Assembly: GCA_003514205.1 (NCBI GenBank)
Contig: DORQ01000318.1
Coordinates: 33,330-43,943 of the forward strand
Source: Acidimicrobiaceae bacterium
GTDB taxonomy: Bacteria > Actinomycetota > Acidimicrobiia > Acidimicrobiales > Microtrichaceae
DNA: 10,614 nt
Direction: 5' to 3'
Part shown: positions 1 through 6,462 of the stretch, one piece after another
Layout of the letters: each line of letters begins with the position of its first letter
How positions within the stretch are numbered: the stretch's first letter is position 1
Notes under the pieces: model-generated
The model's input: only the letters and a program-made list of their open reading frames with translations
Databases searched by the model: none
Told to the model about the DNA's origin: nothing
Made by a program: the position numbers and the translations under genes

Positions 1-591
1 GGCGAACAAACACGGAGCACAGTGCTTGCCGCCGCGATTTCCCGCTTCGGGCGAGACGGCTTCCGGAGCACCTCGGTCACCGACATCGCTCGAGAGGCTG
101 GCGTCGGCGGAACCGTCGCATATGCCTATTTCGAGAACAAAGAAGCGCTCTTCTTGGCCGCGTTCGACGAGGACGTCACGCAGCTCATGGCATCTGGCCT
201 TGCATCAGCCGAGTCCAATCGAGACCAGCCCGAGTGGCAGTTGCACCTGTTCACCACACTCCTGCAAGGAGTAGCCCACCATCCCCTTGCAGGCAGGGTT
301 CTCGCCGGTCTCGAACCTGGGTTGGCACCACGGCTCGTAGACATGCCGGCATTGCAGGAACTTCGGCGCGTGGTTGGCGAACGGATCGCAGCGGGCCAAG
401 CCGACGGCACGGTTCGCTCCGATATCGAGCCCGAACTCGTGGGCAACGGAGTTGTTGCCCTGCTTCTTTCCCTGTTGGTTTCAGTGGTGCAACTTGGCGA
501 GGAATCAGTTGGTGATCACGCCGACGCGGTGATTTCGGTGTTCAACGCAGCGCTCAACCCAATCGTTACTGTCGCGCCAGTAACCCGCTAA
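1..591 (+). CDS. TetR/AcrR-family transcriptional regulator, 5'-truncated
   Basis: One-component repressor, probably responding to a small hydrophobic or xenobiotic-like ligand (family knowledge). The reading frame is open from base 1 (GEQTRSTVLAAAISRFG), and these residues look like the usual start of helix 1, so the real start lies just upstream of the window. The GTG at 22 is probably internal. 196 residues are visible. The N-terminal TetR helix-turn-helix is clear: TSVTDIAREAGV followed by AYAYFENKEALF at about visible residues 25-58. The rest is an alpha-helical ligand-binding domain with no recognisable ligand motif. It is convergent with the PF10118 gene, and the two coding ends overlap by 26 bp. 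The adjacent ALDH/PF10118 operon is a plausible target, but this is inferred from position only. TAA stop at 589-591. Confidence 0.9.
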   Translation, partial: GEQTRSTVLAAAISRFGRDGFRSTSVTDIAREAGVGGTVAYAYFENKEALFLAAFDEDVTQLMASGLASAESNRDQPEWQLHLFTTLLQGVAHHPLAGRVLAGLEPGLAPRLVDMPALQELRRVVGERIAAGQADGTVRSDIEPELVGNGVVALLLSLLVSVVQLGEESVGDHADAVISVFNAALNPIVTVAPVTR

Positions 592-1441
592 GCCTCGCCG
601 AATCCGACCCGAAAAGCTCATCGCGCCATCGCTGCTCAAGTGACGAAAGATCAACATTGTTTGGATGGAAGTCGGGCTGGTCGTAGCGCTTCAGCTCCTC
701 CCAGACGCTTCGTTGCATCAACGGCGAGCTACGTAGGCGCTGAATGCTGCGCCACAACACTCCCCAGCGGTAGGTGTCCCGATCCACGAGCAGGCCGAGA
801 ACGACTCGCGTCACGGTGCCGACAATGAAGGCCTTACGGATCTTGCGCATCACTGCCACACGAAGCGATTCTCGGCCTCCAATCGCTTGATACACATCAA
901 AAGCAACCGACCTGTGCTCGAACTCCTCCAACGCGTGCCAGAGCATGAAGTTTCTCACCGGCTCATCGCCAATCGCTTGTTGAGCTTCAGGGTCACTCAG
1001 GAGTAACCCGGCCAAGGTGGCCGTGAAATGCTCAAACGCGCAGGTGATCGCAAGGTTCACCTCTGGCACTACCAGGCGATCAAGGCTCCGTTTCCCAAGC
1101 TTCGCCACGAGACGAGTCTTGAAGCCAAGCTCCGCCAGCTTCTCGTTGAGAATCCTGTGCTCTCGCGCGTGAATCGCTTCCTGACCGATGAACCCTTTGA
1201 CCTGTTCCGCCAAAATGGGATCAGTGATCTCCTTGCGATAGTGGCGCACTGATCGAACGAAGAACTCCTCCCCGTCGGGAAACAGGCTCGACATTGACGC
1301 GACGATGTGACTCATGATCAAGTCGCCATCGGAGAAGTTCTTTCGAAGCCCGTGAAGCGACTCCTCAAACGCGACATTTCGAACTGGGATCTTCCGATCC
1401 TGTGAGCTCGTCTGGCTCAGTGCGTCCCCCTCAATAGACAT
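566..1441 (-). CDS. PF10118 'metal-dependent hydrolase' family, ferritin-like putative di-metal protein
   Basis: A 291-residue soluble protein of the family usually annotated as predicted metal-dependent hydrolase (PF10118). Its biochemical activity is not established. Metal-ligand-like residues occur in four places: GEEFF (E58, E59), GQEAIHAREH (E88, H91, E94, H95), FEH (E137, H138) and WHALEEFEH (H169, E172, E173, E175, H176). This E/ExxH pattern on helices resembles ferritin-like diiron enzymes, so an oxidase or oxygenase is as plausible as a hydrolase. The ATG at 1441 is chosen because AGGGG lies 8 nt upstream; an in-frame TTG at 1462 would overlap the preceding gene. It follows the ALDH with 11 bp between stop and start, so the two are probably one transcript. 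The TAA stop lies inside the end of the convergent TetR gene. Confidence 0.82.
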   Translation of the reverse strand: MSIEGDALSQTSSQDRKIPVRNVAFEESLHGLRKNFSDGDLIMSHIVASMSSLFPDGEEFFVRSVRHYRKEITDPILAEQVKGFIGQEAIHAREHRILNEKLAELGFKTRLVAKLGKRSLDRLVVPEVNLAITCAFEHFTATLAGLLLSDPEAQQAIGDEPVRNFMLWHALEEFEHRSVAFDVYQAIGGRESLRVAVMRKIRKAFIVGTVTRVVLGLLVDRDTYRWGVLWRSIQRLRSSPLMQRSVWEELKRYDQPDFHPNNVDLSSLEQRWRDELFGSDSARLSGLLARQ

Positions 1442-1452
1442 GGCAGTATCCC

Positions 1453-3096
1453 CTAGCGCCAACGAAGTGTTTTGAGCAGTTTGAGTGAGGTGGTCATCAC
1501 CGCGGCGAAGCCTTCGTCGCCGAGGCGCTCCAATGGCGGCGCCAGGTTCATCAGGCGTTGTCGCGCAACCGTCTGGAGTTCGGTGTACTTCTGAATGCCG
1601 CCAATGCCGTGCCGACGTCCCATGCCAGACACTCCCATCCCCCCCATGGGCGCATCGATACTCCCCCAGGCCGCGGCGTAGGCCTCGTTGACGTTCACGG
1701 TGCCGGCGTGCAACTGAGCTGCTACCTGAGTGCCCCGACTGGCTGATCGGCTCCAGACACTCCCGTTCAATCCATAACTCGTGTCATTGGCCAGAGCAAT
1801 GACCTCAGCGTCTGTTGAGAACCGGTAGATGGAGACCAACGGACCGAAGGTCTCCTCAGCGAAACAGGTCGCATTCTCAGAGACGTCGGTGAGGACGGTG
1901 GGCTCAAAGAAGAACGGCCCAATCTCGGGTCGCGCAACTCCGCCAGCGAGAACGGTGGCACCAGCCTTCTTGGCATTCTCTACGTGTTCGCGAGTCACGT
2001 CGAGCTGTTCAGACGAGGTCAGGGTTCCCATCTGGTTGCTGAAGTCGTAACTCGCTCCCATCTTCAGGGCTTTCACCGCCTCCACAAATCGCGGCACAAA
2101 CTCGTCGTAGATTGCATCGGCCACGTACAGCCGCTCGATCGAAATGCAGAGCTGCCCACTTGAGGAGAAGCACCCGCGGACTGCGCCTTCGACGGCCCGA
2201 TCGAGATCGGCGTCATCGAGGATGCACATTGCATTCTTGCCACCGAGTTCCAGCGAACAGTCAATCAGTCGTCTACCGGCCTCAGCAGCAATGTTGCGAC
2301 CAGAAGCAGTCGACCCCGTGAACATCACATAGTTCGCAATGTCGAGCAGCGGATCGCCAATCGCGCTGCCACGGCCCAGGACCAGCTGCCAGATGTCTTC
2401 GGGGAGCCCTGCCTTCTGAGCCAACTGAAGGGCGAACAAGGCGGTCAACGCTGTCTGGTTGTCTGCCTTCTGAACCACTGCGTTACCGGCGAGCAGCGCT
2501 GGGATGGTGTCACCGATCCCCAGGCTCAGCGGATAATTCCATGGAGAGATGATCGTGACGATTCCCTTTGGATGGCGAAGCTCCTCCACTTGGGTCAGGC
2601 CGGGGATCAATCCGGTTCGACCTTTGGGAGCCAGCGCTTTCGCCGCAGTTCGAGCGTAGTAGCGGCAGGTGATCGCAACGTCGGCGACCTCCAGGTATGC
2701 ATCGCGCCGCGCCTTGCCATTCTCAGCCTGGATGATGTCCATGAGGTCATCTCTCGCAGCCAAGACCAAGTCGTGCAGTCGGAGAAACACAGCTGCCCGA
2801 TCCTCAATGCTTCGAGCGGCCCACGAGCGCTGAGCCACACGTGCGCGTTCAGCAGCTGCGAGCACATCCTCGGGAGTGCATTGTGGAAGCTCAGCGAGCA
2901 CTGCCCCACTGAATGGAGCGTATGTGGTCACCGCAGGCGCGACCTCCGAGGACCGAACCAAATTGGTCAGTTCGCGCACCCGACTGGCCGTCAGACTGGC
3001 TGGTAAGGGGGTGAAGCTGCCGCGTTCGGCATTGACGCCGCGAGGAGAATCCTCCTGCGCAGCCTTCTCGTTGGCAGTGATCTCTGTGGCAGTCAT
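1453..3096 (-). CDS. NAD(P)-dependent aldehyde dehydrogenase, succinic-semialdehyde dehydrogenase (GabD2-like) type
   Basis: Oxidises an aldehyde to its acid with NAD(P)+ in the cytosol. At 547 residues it is longer than typical ALDHs (about 480), with an N-terminal extension of about 35 residues and a C-terminal tail ending LKTLRWR. The ALDH active site is complete: SPWN with N187, K210, the FTGSTASG turn (259-266), general-base E283 in LELGGKN, nucleophile C317 in SSGQLC, and EETFGP (E415). The segment TGLIPGLTQVEELRHPKG and the ends resemble actinobacterial proteins annotated as succinic semialdehyde dehydrogenase. The usual KP after the cofactor lysine reads KAD here. The PF10118 neighbour fits a fatty or other hydrophobic aldehyde as well as succinic semialdehyde, so the substrate is left open. 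ATG at 3096 with only a weak upstream GAAAGCGAG. First gene of a two-gene operon. Confidence 0.88.
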   Translation of the reverse strand: MTATEITANEKAAQEDSPRGVNAERGSFTPLPASLTASRVRELTNLVRSSEVAPAVTTYAPFSGAVLAELPQCTPEDVLAAAERARVAQRSWAARSIEDRAAVFLRLHDLVLAARDDLMDIIQAENGKARRDAYLEVADVAITCRYYARTAAKALAPKGRTGLIPGLTQVEELRHPKGIVTIISPWNYPLSLGIGDTIPALLAGNAVVQKADNQTALTALFALQLAQKAGLPEDIWQLVLGRGSAIGDPLLDIANYVMFTGSTASGRNIAAEAGRRLIDCSLELGGKNAMCILDDADLDRAVEGAVRGCFSSSGQLCISIERLYVADAIYDEFVPRFVEAVKALKMGASYDFSNQMGTLTSSEQLDVTREHVENAKKAGATVLAGGVARPEIGPFFFEPTVLTDVSENATCFAEETFGPLVSIYRFSTDAEVIALANDTSYGLNGSVWSRSASRGTQVAAQLHAGTVNVNEAYAAAWGSIDAPMGGMGVSGMGRRHGIGGIQKYTELQTVARQRLMNLAPPLERLGDEGFAAVMTTSLKLLKTLRWR

Positions 3097-3322
3097 TGTG
3101 AACTCGCTTTCGTGATCTCAGCCGCCCGCGATTCCCACTTGCGGCACACAGCGGTCGGCTTCTGGACGAACGGCTGACCGTGGTCCGAATCGGTGGGCCA
3201 CTCGACGTCTAGGAGCGATGCTACGACGAGGTCGGATCGTGAGCAACAGCGCCGACGGCAAAGCGGTAGCATCGTCGAACTGCGGGGGCAGCAGCGGGAG
3301 TGGATGCTCGGAAGGAGATCGC
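3097..3322. promoter_or_regulatory. Divergent intergenic region between the ALDH operon and the DUF3556 gene
   Basis: 226 bp that must hold the start signals of both divergent transcripts. I see no convincing -35/-10 pair on either strand. A 9-bp inverted repeat is present: CGATGCTAC at 3216-3224 and GTAGCATCG at 3266-3274, separated by 41 nt. It could form a stem in the DUF3556 leader or arise by chance. An in-frame ATG at 3218 lies in this region but is not favoured as the start: its AGGAG is only 2 nt away, and the added residues (SADGKAVASSNCGGSSGSG) look non-coding. Confidence 0.35.
3312..3317 (+). promoter_or_regulatory. Ribosome binding site that fixes the DUF3556 start
   Basis: AAGGAG followed by 5 nt and ATG at 3323. 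This spacing favours 3323 over the in-frame upstream ATG at 3218, whose AGGAG is only 2 nt away. Confidence 0.8.
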
Positions 3323-5026
3323 ATGGGTCTGATGAAGCCTGACGCGCCAGATTTCGATCTGGATGAATGGCGATCGCAGAGCTATCCCGAACGCCTCCGA
3401 ATGATGTGCGCTACCTGGTGCACCCAGGGGTTCGGTGCACCTGACGTGGTGTACATCTTTTACGTTTTCAAAATCTGCTTCTACATAGGTGTCTTTTTCG
3501 GGATCGCCGCGCTCACACCTTCGCTTGGTGGGCCCACCTCGGTATCTGAGTGGTGGTCGAACCCAGTGGCCTTTCAAAAGGCGGTGGTCTGGACCTTGAT
3601 GTTTGAGGTCATGGGTCTCGGATGCGGTTGCGGCCCACTCACGGGGCACTACAAGCCGCTCTTCCCAGCTCTTCGACATTGGCTACGCCCCGGAACGGTC
3701 CGATTGCGGCCCTTTCGCTGGGTTCCGTTCACCGCCGGGCACCTGAGAAGCTGGGTCGATGTTGGGCTGTACGCAGCCACATTGGGCCTCCTGGTCCGAG
3801 CATTGCTGTCCGATCAGATCGGCGTCAGCGAGTGCATCCCCATCATTGTCACGCTGTGCATATTGGGGTTGCGAGACAAGACCATCTTTCTTGCTGCACG
3901 ATCGGAGCACTATCTGCTCACGATGGTGGTATTCCTGTCTGCAACCGATGTGCTCGCTGGGGCGAAGGCAATTCAATTGATGCTGTGGATCGGTGCGGCG
4001 ACATCCAAGCTCAATCACCATTTCCCCAACGTGATGGCAGTGATGCAATCGAACAGCCCGATCATGAGGTCGAAACGAATTCGCAAAGCGCTCTACCGCG
4101 ACTTCCCCAATGACCTTCGCGGCTCCAAGTTCGCCGCAACCTTGGCCCATGGTGCCACCGTTGTGGAGTACCTCTTCCCCGTGGTGCTGGCCTTCACGAC
4201 CACCGGTCCGATTCACACCATCGCACTCGTCGTCATGGTCCTCTTCCATCTGAACATCCTTCTCAGCATTCCCATGGGTGTCCCACTGGAGTGGAACATC
4301 ATGTTCATCTACTCAGGCCTCGTGCTCTTTGGCGCACATGCCGAGGTTCATTTCTGGTCGATCAGTTCGCCACTCGTCATCGGGGCGATCCTTGCCGTGC
4401 TGTTGATAGGGCCGGTCTTTGGCAGCTTCCGCCCGGACAAGATTTCCTTCCTGCCCTCAATGCGCTACTACGCAGGCAACTGGGCGTTGTCGGTGTGGTT
4501 GTTTCGCCCCGGGATGATGGAGCGATTGGATGAGCACATCACCAAGGCAGCGCCGATTCACCGGATTCAACTCGAGGGCCAAATTGAACCCGGCACCTAC
4601 GACGTCACCATGGCTCGTGGCTGGTCGTTTCGCGCCATGCATCTTCACGGCCGCGCGCTTTTCAAACTTCTCCCCGAGACATATCGAGATCTAGAGGAAC
4701 TCGATGCTGAGATTGCTGATCGCGGGTCAGATGCATTCGAGATGATCGATGGCGAAATGATCGCTGGTCTGGTCTTGGGTTGGAACTTCGGCGATGGCCA
4801 CCTTCATCACGAGCAACTTCTCGAGGCGGTTCAGTCTCACTGTGCATTTGAACCCGGCCAAGTTCGCTGTCTCTTCCTCGAGTCACAGCCGATCCACCAA
4901 CAGCAGATGCACTGGAGAATTGTGGATGCCGCAACTGGCTTGGTGTCCGAGGGGCAGATCCAGATCCGTGAGCTGCTTGAGCTGCAGCCGTGGGGCGAGA
5001 TTGCTCGTACGAAGGTAACCGCCTAG
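3323..5026 (+). CDS. DUF3556-family polytopic membrane protein
   Basis: 567-residue integral membrane protein matching what I know of DUF3556 (PF12077), a mainly actinobacterial family of unknown function and similar length. The N-terminus (MGLMKPDAPDFDLDEW) is the family's typical opening. Hydrophobic segments, judged by eye, lie near residues 42-64, 86-104, 145-163, 170-184, 197-225, 278-292, 297-318, 324-340 and 347-367. A soluble C-terminal part of about 160 residues follows (410-567), with several histidines (GDGHLHHEQ at 490-498). Conserved-looking polar motifs are EWWSNPVAFQK (76-86), GPLTGHYKP (104-112) and TSKLNHHFPN (227-236). No catalytic family is recognised. It is divergent from the ALDH/PF10118 operon and may act with it in a lipid or aldehyde process, by context only. 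Its TAG stop shares the CTAG palindrome with the stop of the convergent secreted-protein gene. Confidence 0.88.
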   Translation: MGLMKPDAPDFDLDEWRSQSYPERLRMMCATWCTQGFGAPDVVYIFYVFKICFYIGVFFGIAALTPSLGGPTSVSEWWSNPVAFQKAVVWTLMFEVMGLGCGCGPLTGHYKPLFPALRHWLRPGTVRLRPFRWVPFTAGHLRSWVDVGLYAATLGLLVRALLSDQIGVSECIPIIVTLCILGLRDKTIFLAARSEHYLLTMVVFLSATDVLAGAKAIQLMLWIGAATSKLNHHFPNVMAVMQSNSPIMRSKRIRKALYRDFPNDLRGSKFAATLAHGATVVEYLFPVVLAFTTTGPIHTIALVVMVLFHLNILLSIPMGVPLEWNIMFIYSGLVLFGAHAEVHFWSISSPLVIGAILAVLLIGPVFGSFRPDKISFLPSMRYYAGNWALSVWLFRPGMMERLDEHITKAAPIHRIQLEGQIEPGTYDVTMARGWSFRAMHLHGRALFKLLPETYRDLEELDAEIADRGSDAFEMIDGEMIAGLVLGWNFGDGHLHHEQLLEAVQSHCAFEPGQVRCLFLESQPIHQQQMHWRIVDAATGLVSEGQIQIRELLELQPWGEIARTKVTA

Positions 5027-5757
5027 GGATTGTCCACGTGCAGGTCCTCGAAACCAATGCCGTTCGAGGTCCACTGGTAGGGCCCAGCCAGCTGTTGAGT
5101 TGCGACCTTGAAGTTAGTGATATCAGCTGCAGTAAAGGTGTAGCTCGCCACCACCACCCCGTTGATCGAAGCGCTCAACGCAGTTGCCGAAGACGTCAAT
5201 CTCAACACGATTGAAGCTGGCGCGGTTGCGATCCCACCCGGATACAGGTTGGTCACGCCTCCAACCTGAGTCCAGCTTCCATTGAACCGCCACAGCTCGA
5301 GCGAGCCATTGGAAGTGCTCGTCCATTCCACAGTCAGGAACCGATTGCCCGAAGCGTTGCGGTTAATCGTGAGGCCAGCATCAAAGGTGGTTGCTCCATT
5401 GCGGAGCAGCGTCGCCTCAACTGAATGTGTGAACACTCCAGCATTTACCACCAACGAGGAATTCGCTGTGGTTGATCGCGCTCGATTCGATTGAATCGTC
5501 CACGATCCACCGGCAGGATTCACTGCCCAGGTCTTCGTCCCGCCGTCGGTGACGGTTCCGTTGAGGTTGGTCCCGTTCGCTCCGTTGAAGTTTTCCCAAG
5601 CGATGACAGTGGAGGCTCCCGTCGCTGCTGGAGTGGTGACCGCTGTCAGATTCTGTGGGACGAGTCCTCCAAGCGACGCAGCATCGGCGGGACGATACGT
5701 CATCACAAGGACAAGCAACACAAGGATCGCCAGTGCCTTTGGTGTGCTCAGAATCAT
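5023..5757 (-). CDS. Secreted LamG-like (concanavalin A-like) beta-sandwich protein with ASLGG N-terminal motif
   Basis: 244 residues from ATG 5757. The N-terminus is a signal peptide (hydrophobic ALAILVLLVLVM at 8-19, likely cleavage near PADA-A at 23-27), so the product is exported. The mature protein opens with ASLGGLVPQNL (27-37), a motif shared with the upstream gene. From about residue 52 it reads as a LamG/concanavalin A-like jelly roll: WENFNGANGTNL, GSWTIQSNRA, RFLTVEWTSTSNGSLELW and INGVVVASYTF, ending soon after the last strand. Such domains commonly bind glycans or act as surface adhesion modules (family knowledge); no catalytic residues are evident and the mature part lacks cysteine. 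Upstream GTG starts at 5802 (behind GGTGA) or 5811 (overlapping the previous stop as GTGA) are possible and would add 15 or 18 residues. Probably co-transcribed with the gene ending at 5808. Confidence 0.7.
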   Translation of the reverse strand: MILSTPKALAILVLLVLVMTYRPADAASLGGLVPQNLTAVTTPAATGASTVIAWENFNGANGTNLNGTVTDGGTKTWAVNPAGGSWTIQSNRARSTTANSSLVVNAGVFTHSVEATLLRNGATTFDAGLTINRNASGNRFLTVEWTSTSNGSLELWRFNGSWTQVGGVTNLYPGGIATAPASIVLRLTSSATALSASINGVVVASYTFTAADITNFKVATQQLAGPYQWTSNGIGFEDLHVDNP

Positions 5758-5807
5758 CGCTCTTGCGCACTGGGGTTGGGCACGTTGATTGCTGTTGTTC
5801 ACAACGC

Positions 5808-6215
5808 TCACCCCGTGATGACAAGCGCAGCGCCAACCACAAGTGTCGCGTTGGCCCCAGGGCTCGTGAAACTCACCGCGGCAGAGGTTCCAACGATCGA
5901 CGGAACGGTTCCACTTGCCAGCGATCCGCCAGATGCATCCTTCAACGTCAAAGCAAGTGATTTGCCGGCACATCCCGCTGCAATTCCTGAGACTGTCGCT
6001 GCCGTGGTTTGGTATCGACCAAGTGTTGCGTCGTAGGTGTTGGTGAACGCCAAGGTGACACCATCGGTGTCACACGAGGTGACCGCAGCAGCATCCGCGC
6101 CGAGGTTCCTGCTCGTGATGCCCCCCAAGCTCGCAGCGGACGCGCCAACGAGGCCGAAGGTTGCGAGGCCCACAAGGAGCGCAACGGAGCGACGAGGTCT
6201 ACGCACGCGAGCCAT
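5808..6215 (-). CDS. Small exported actinobacterial protein of unknown function (CDTDGV family)
   Basis: 135 residues. A strong signal peptide is visible: MARVRRPRRS basic region, then hydrophobic VALLVGLATFGLVG, with likely cleavage after ASA or ASAA (residues 25-28). The mature protein begins ASLGGITSRNLGAD. The rest is Ala/Thr/Ser/Gly-rich with alternating beta pattern and exactly two cysteines, C48 in SCDTDGV and C82 in GCAGK, a likely disulfide in a small beta-sandwich. I recall similar CDxDGV...CxGK exported proteins in many actinobacteria, often beside signal peptidase genes, but have no function for them. ATG 6215 is chosen because GGGAG sits 6 nt upstream and it starts with the basic region; a GTG at 6239 lacks this support. 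The following gene starts within about 50 bp or overlaps, so the two form an operon. Confidence 0.75.
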   Translation of the reverse strand: MARVRRPRRSVALLVGLATFGLVGASAASLGGITSRNLGADAAAVTSCDTDGVTLAFTNTYDATLGRYQTTAATVSGIAAGCAGKSLALTLKDASGGSLASGTVPSIVGTSAAVSFTSPGANATLVVGAALVITG

Positions 6216-6285
6216 GCGCTGCTCCCGGAATTTGCTCACAGTTCACTGCTGGGGTCGGAACGTTCATGGCATATGGCCAGTTCAT
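6199..6285 (-). CDS. Candidate 28-codon leader ORF upstream of the exported-protein pair
   Basis: ATG at 6285 is preceded by a perfect AGGAGG (6296-6291) with 5-nt spacing, the best Shine-Dalgarno in the window. It opens a 28-codon frame (MNWPYAMNVPTPAVNCEQIP and eight more residues) ending TAG at 6201-6199. It overlaps the first 17 bp of the exported-protein gene in another frame, an arrangement seen in translationally coupled leaders. The frame is open upstream to an ATG at 6342 (47 residues), but that ATG has no ribosome site. The peptide has no signal sequence or known motif. It may be a real micro-protein, a regulatory leader, or an accident around a strong AGGAGG. Confidence 0.35.
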   Translation of the reverse strand: MNWPYAMNVPTPAVNCEQIPGAAHGSRA

Positions 6286-6290
6286 CACAA

Positions 6291-6296
6291 CCTCCT
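6291..6296 (-). promoter_or_regulatory. Consensus Shine-Dalgarno for the leader ORF
   Basis: CCTCCT on the plus strand, AGGAGG on the minus strand, 5 nt before ATG at 6285. No other start codon within range explains it; the exported-protein gene has its own GGGAG nearer its ATG at 6215. Confidence 0.5.
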
Positions 6297-6462
6297 CAGG
6301 CGTTCGTAGATGGATCGTTCGAGGTGCTTCCTCCAAGTTCATATCGGCAATGGGCGCGAGGTAGTTAAGGCTCAGCGACCGGATTCTTCACCAAAAGCCC
6401 TAGGTAATTCTCCCCCAACCAGCTGGCACCGAGTGAGGCTCCTCAGCTTCCGATCGGGCCTG

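Noticed and set aside
3218..3322. 35-residue N-terminal extension of the DUF3556 protein
   Set aside because: The ATG at 3323 has AAGGAG at 5 nt and opens with the family-typical MGLMKPD sequence; the extension looks untranslated.
3683..4249. 188-codon minus-strand frame inside the DUF3556 gene
   Set aside because: It is rich in H, Q, E and G and mirrors the membrane-segment codons. It is a shadow.
5758..5973. Extended 316-residue form of the LamG-like protein starting at 5973
   Set aside because: The extra N-terminus is Cys/Trp/Arg-rich, runs through the upstream gene in another frame, and would bury the signal peptide inside the protein.
5491..6036. 181-codon plus-strand frame across both exported-protein genes
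   Set aside because: The minus-strand frames have signal peptides, ribosome sites and coherent domains; this one has none.
5023..6215. SipW/TasA biofilm operon proper
   Set aside because: No signal peptidase gene lies in the window and neither protein has a clear TasA/CalY domain; only the post-signal motif recalls that class, so I did not name it so.
6399..6462. Terminator after the PhyH gene
   Set aside because: Only short imperfect pairings (TGAG/CTCA, AGCTG/CAGCT) occur here, without a T-run or a strong stem.
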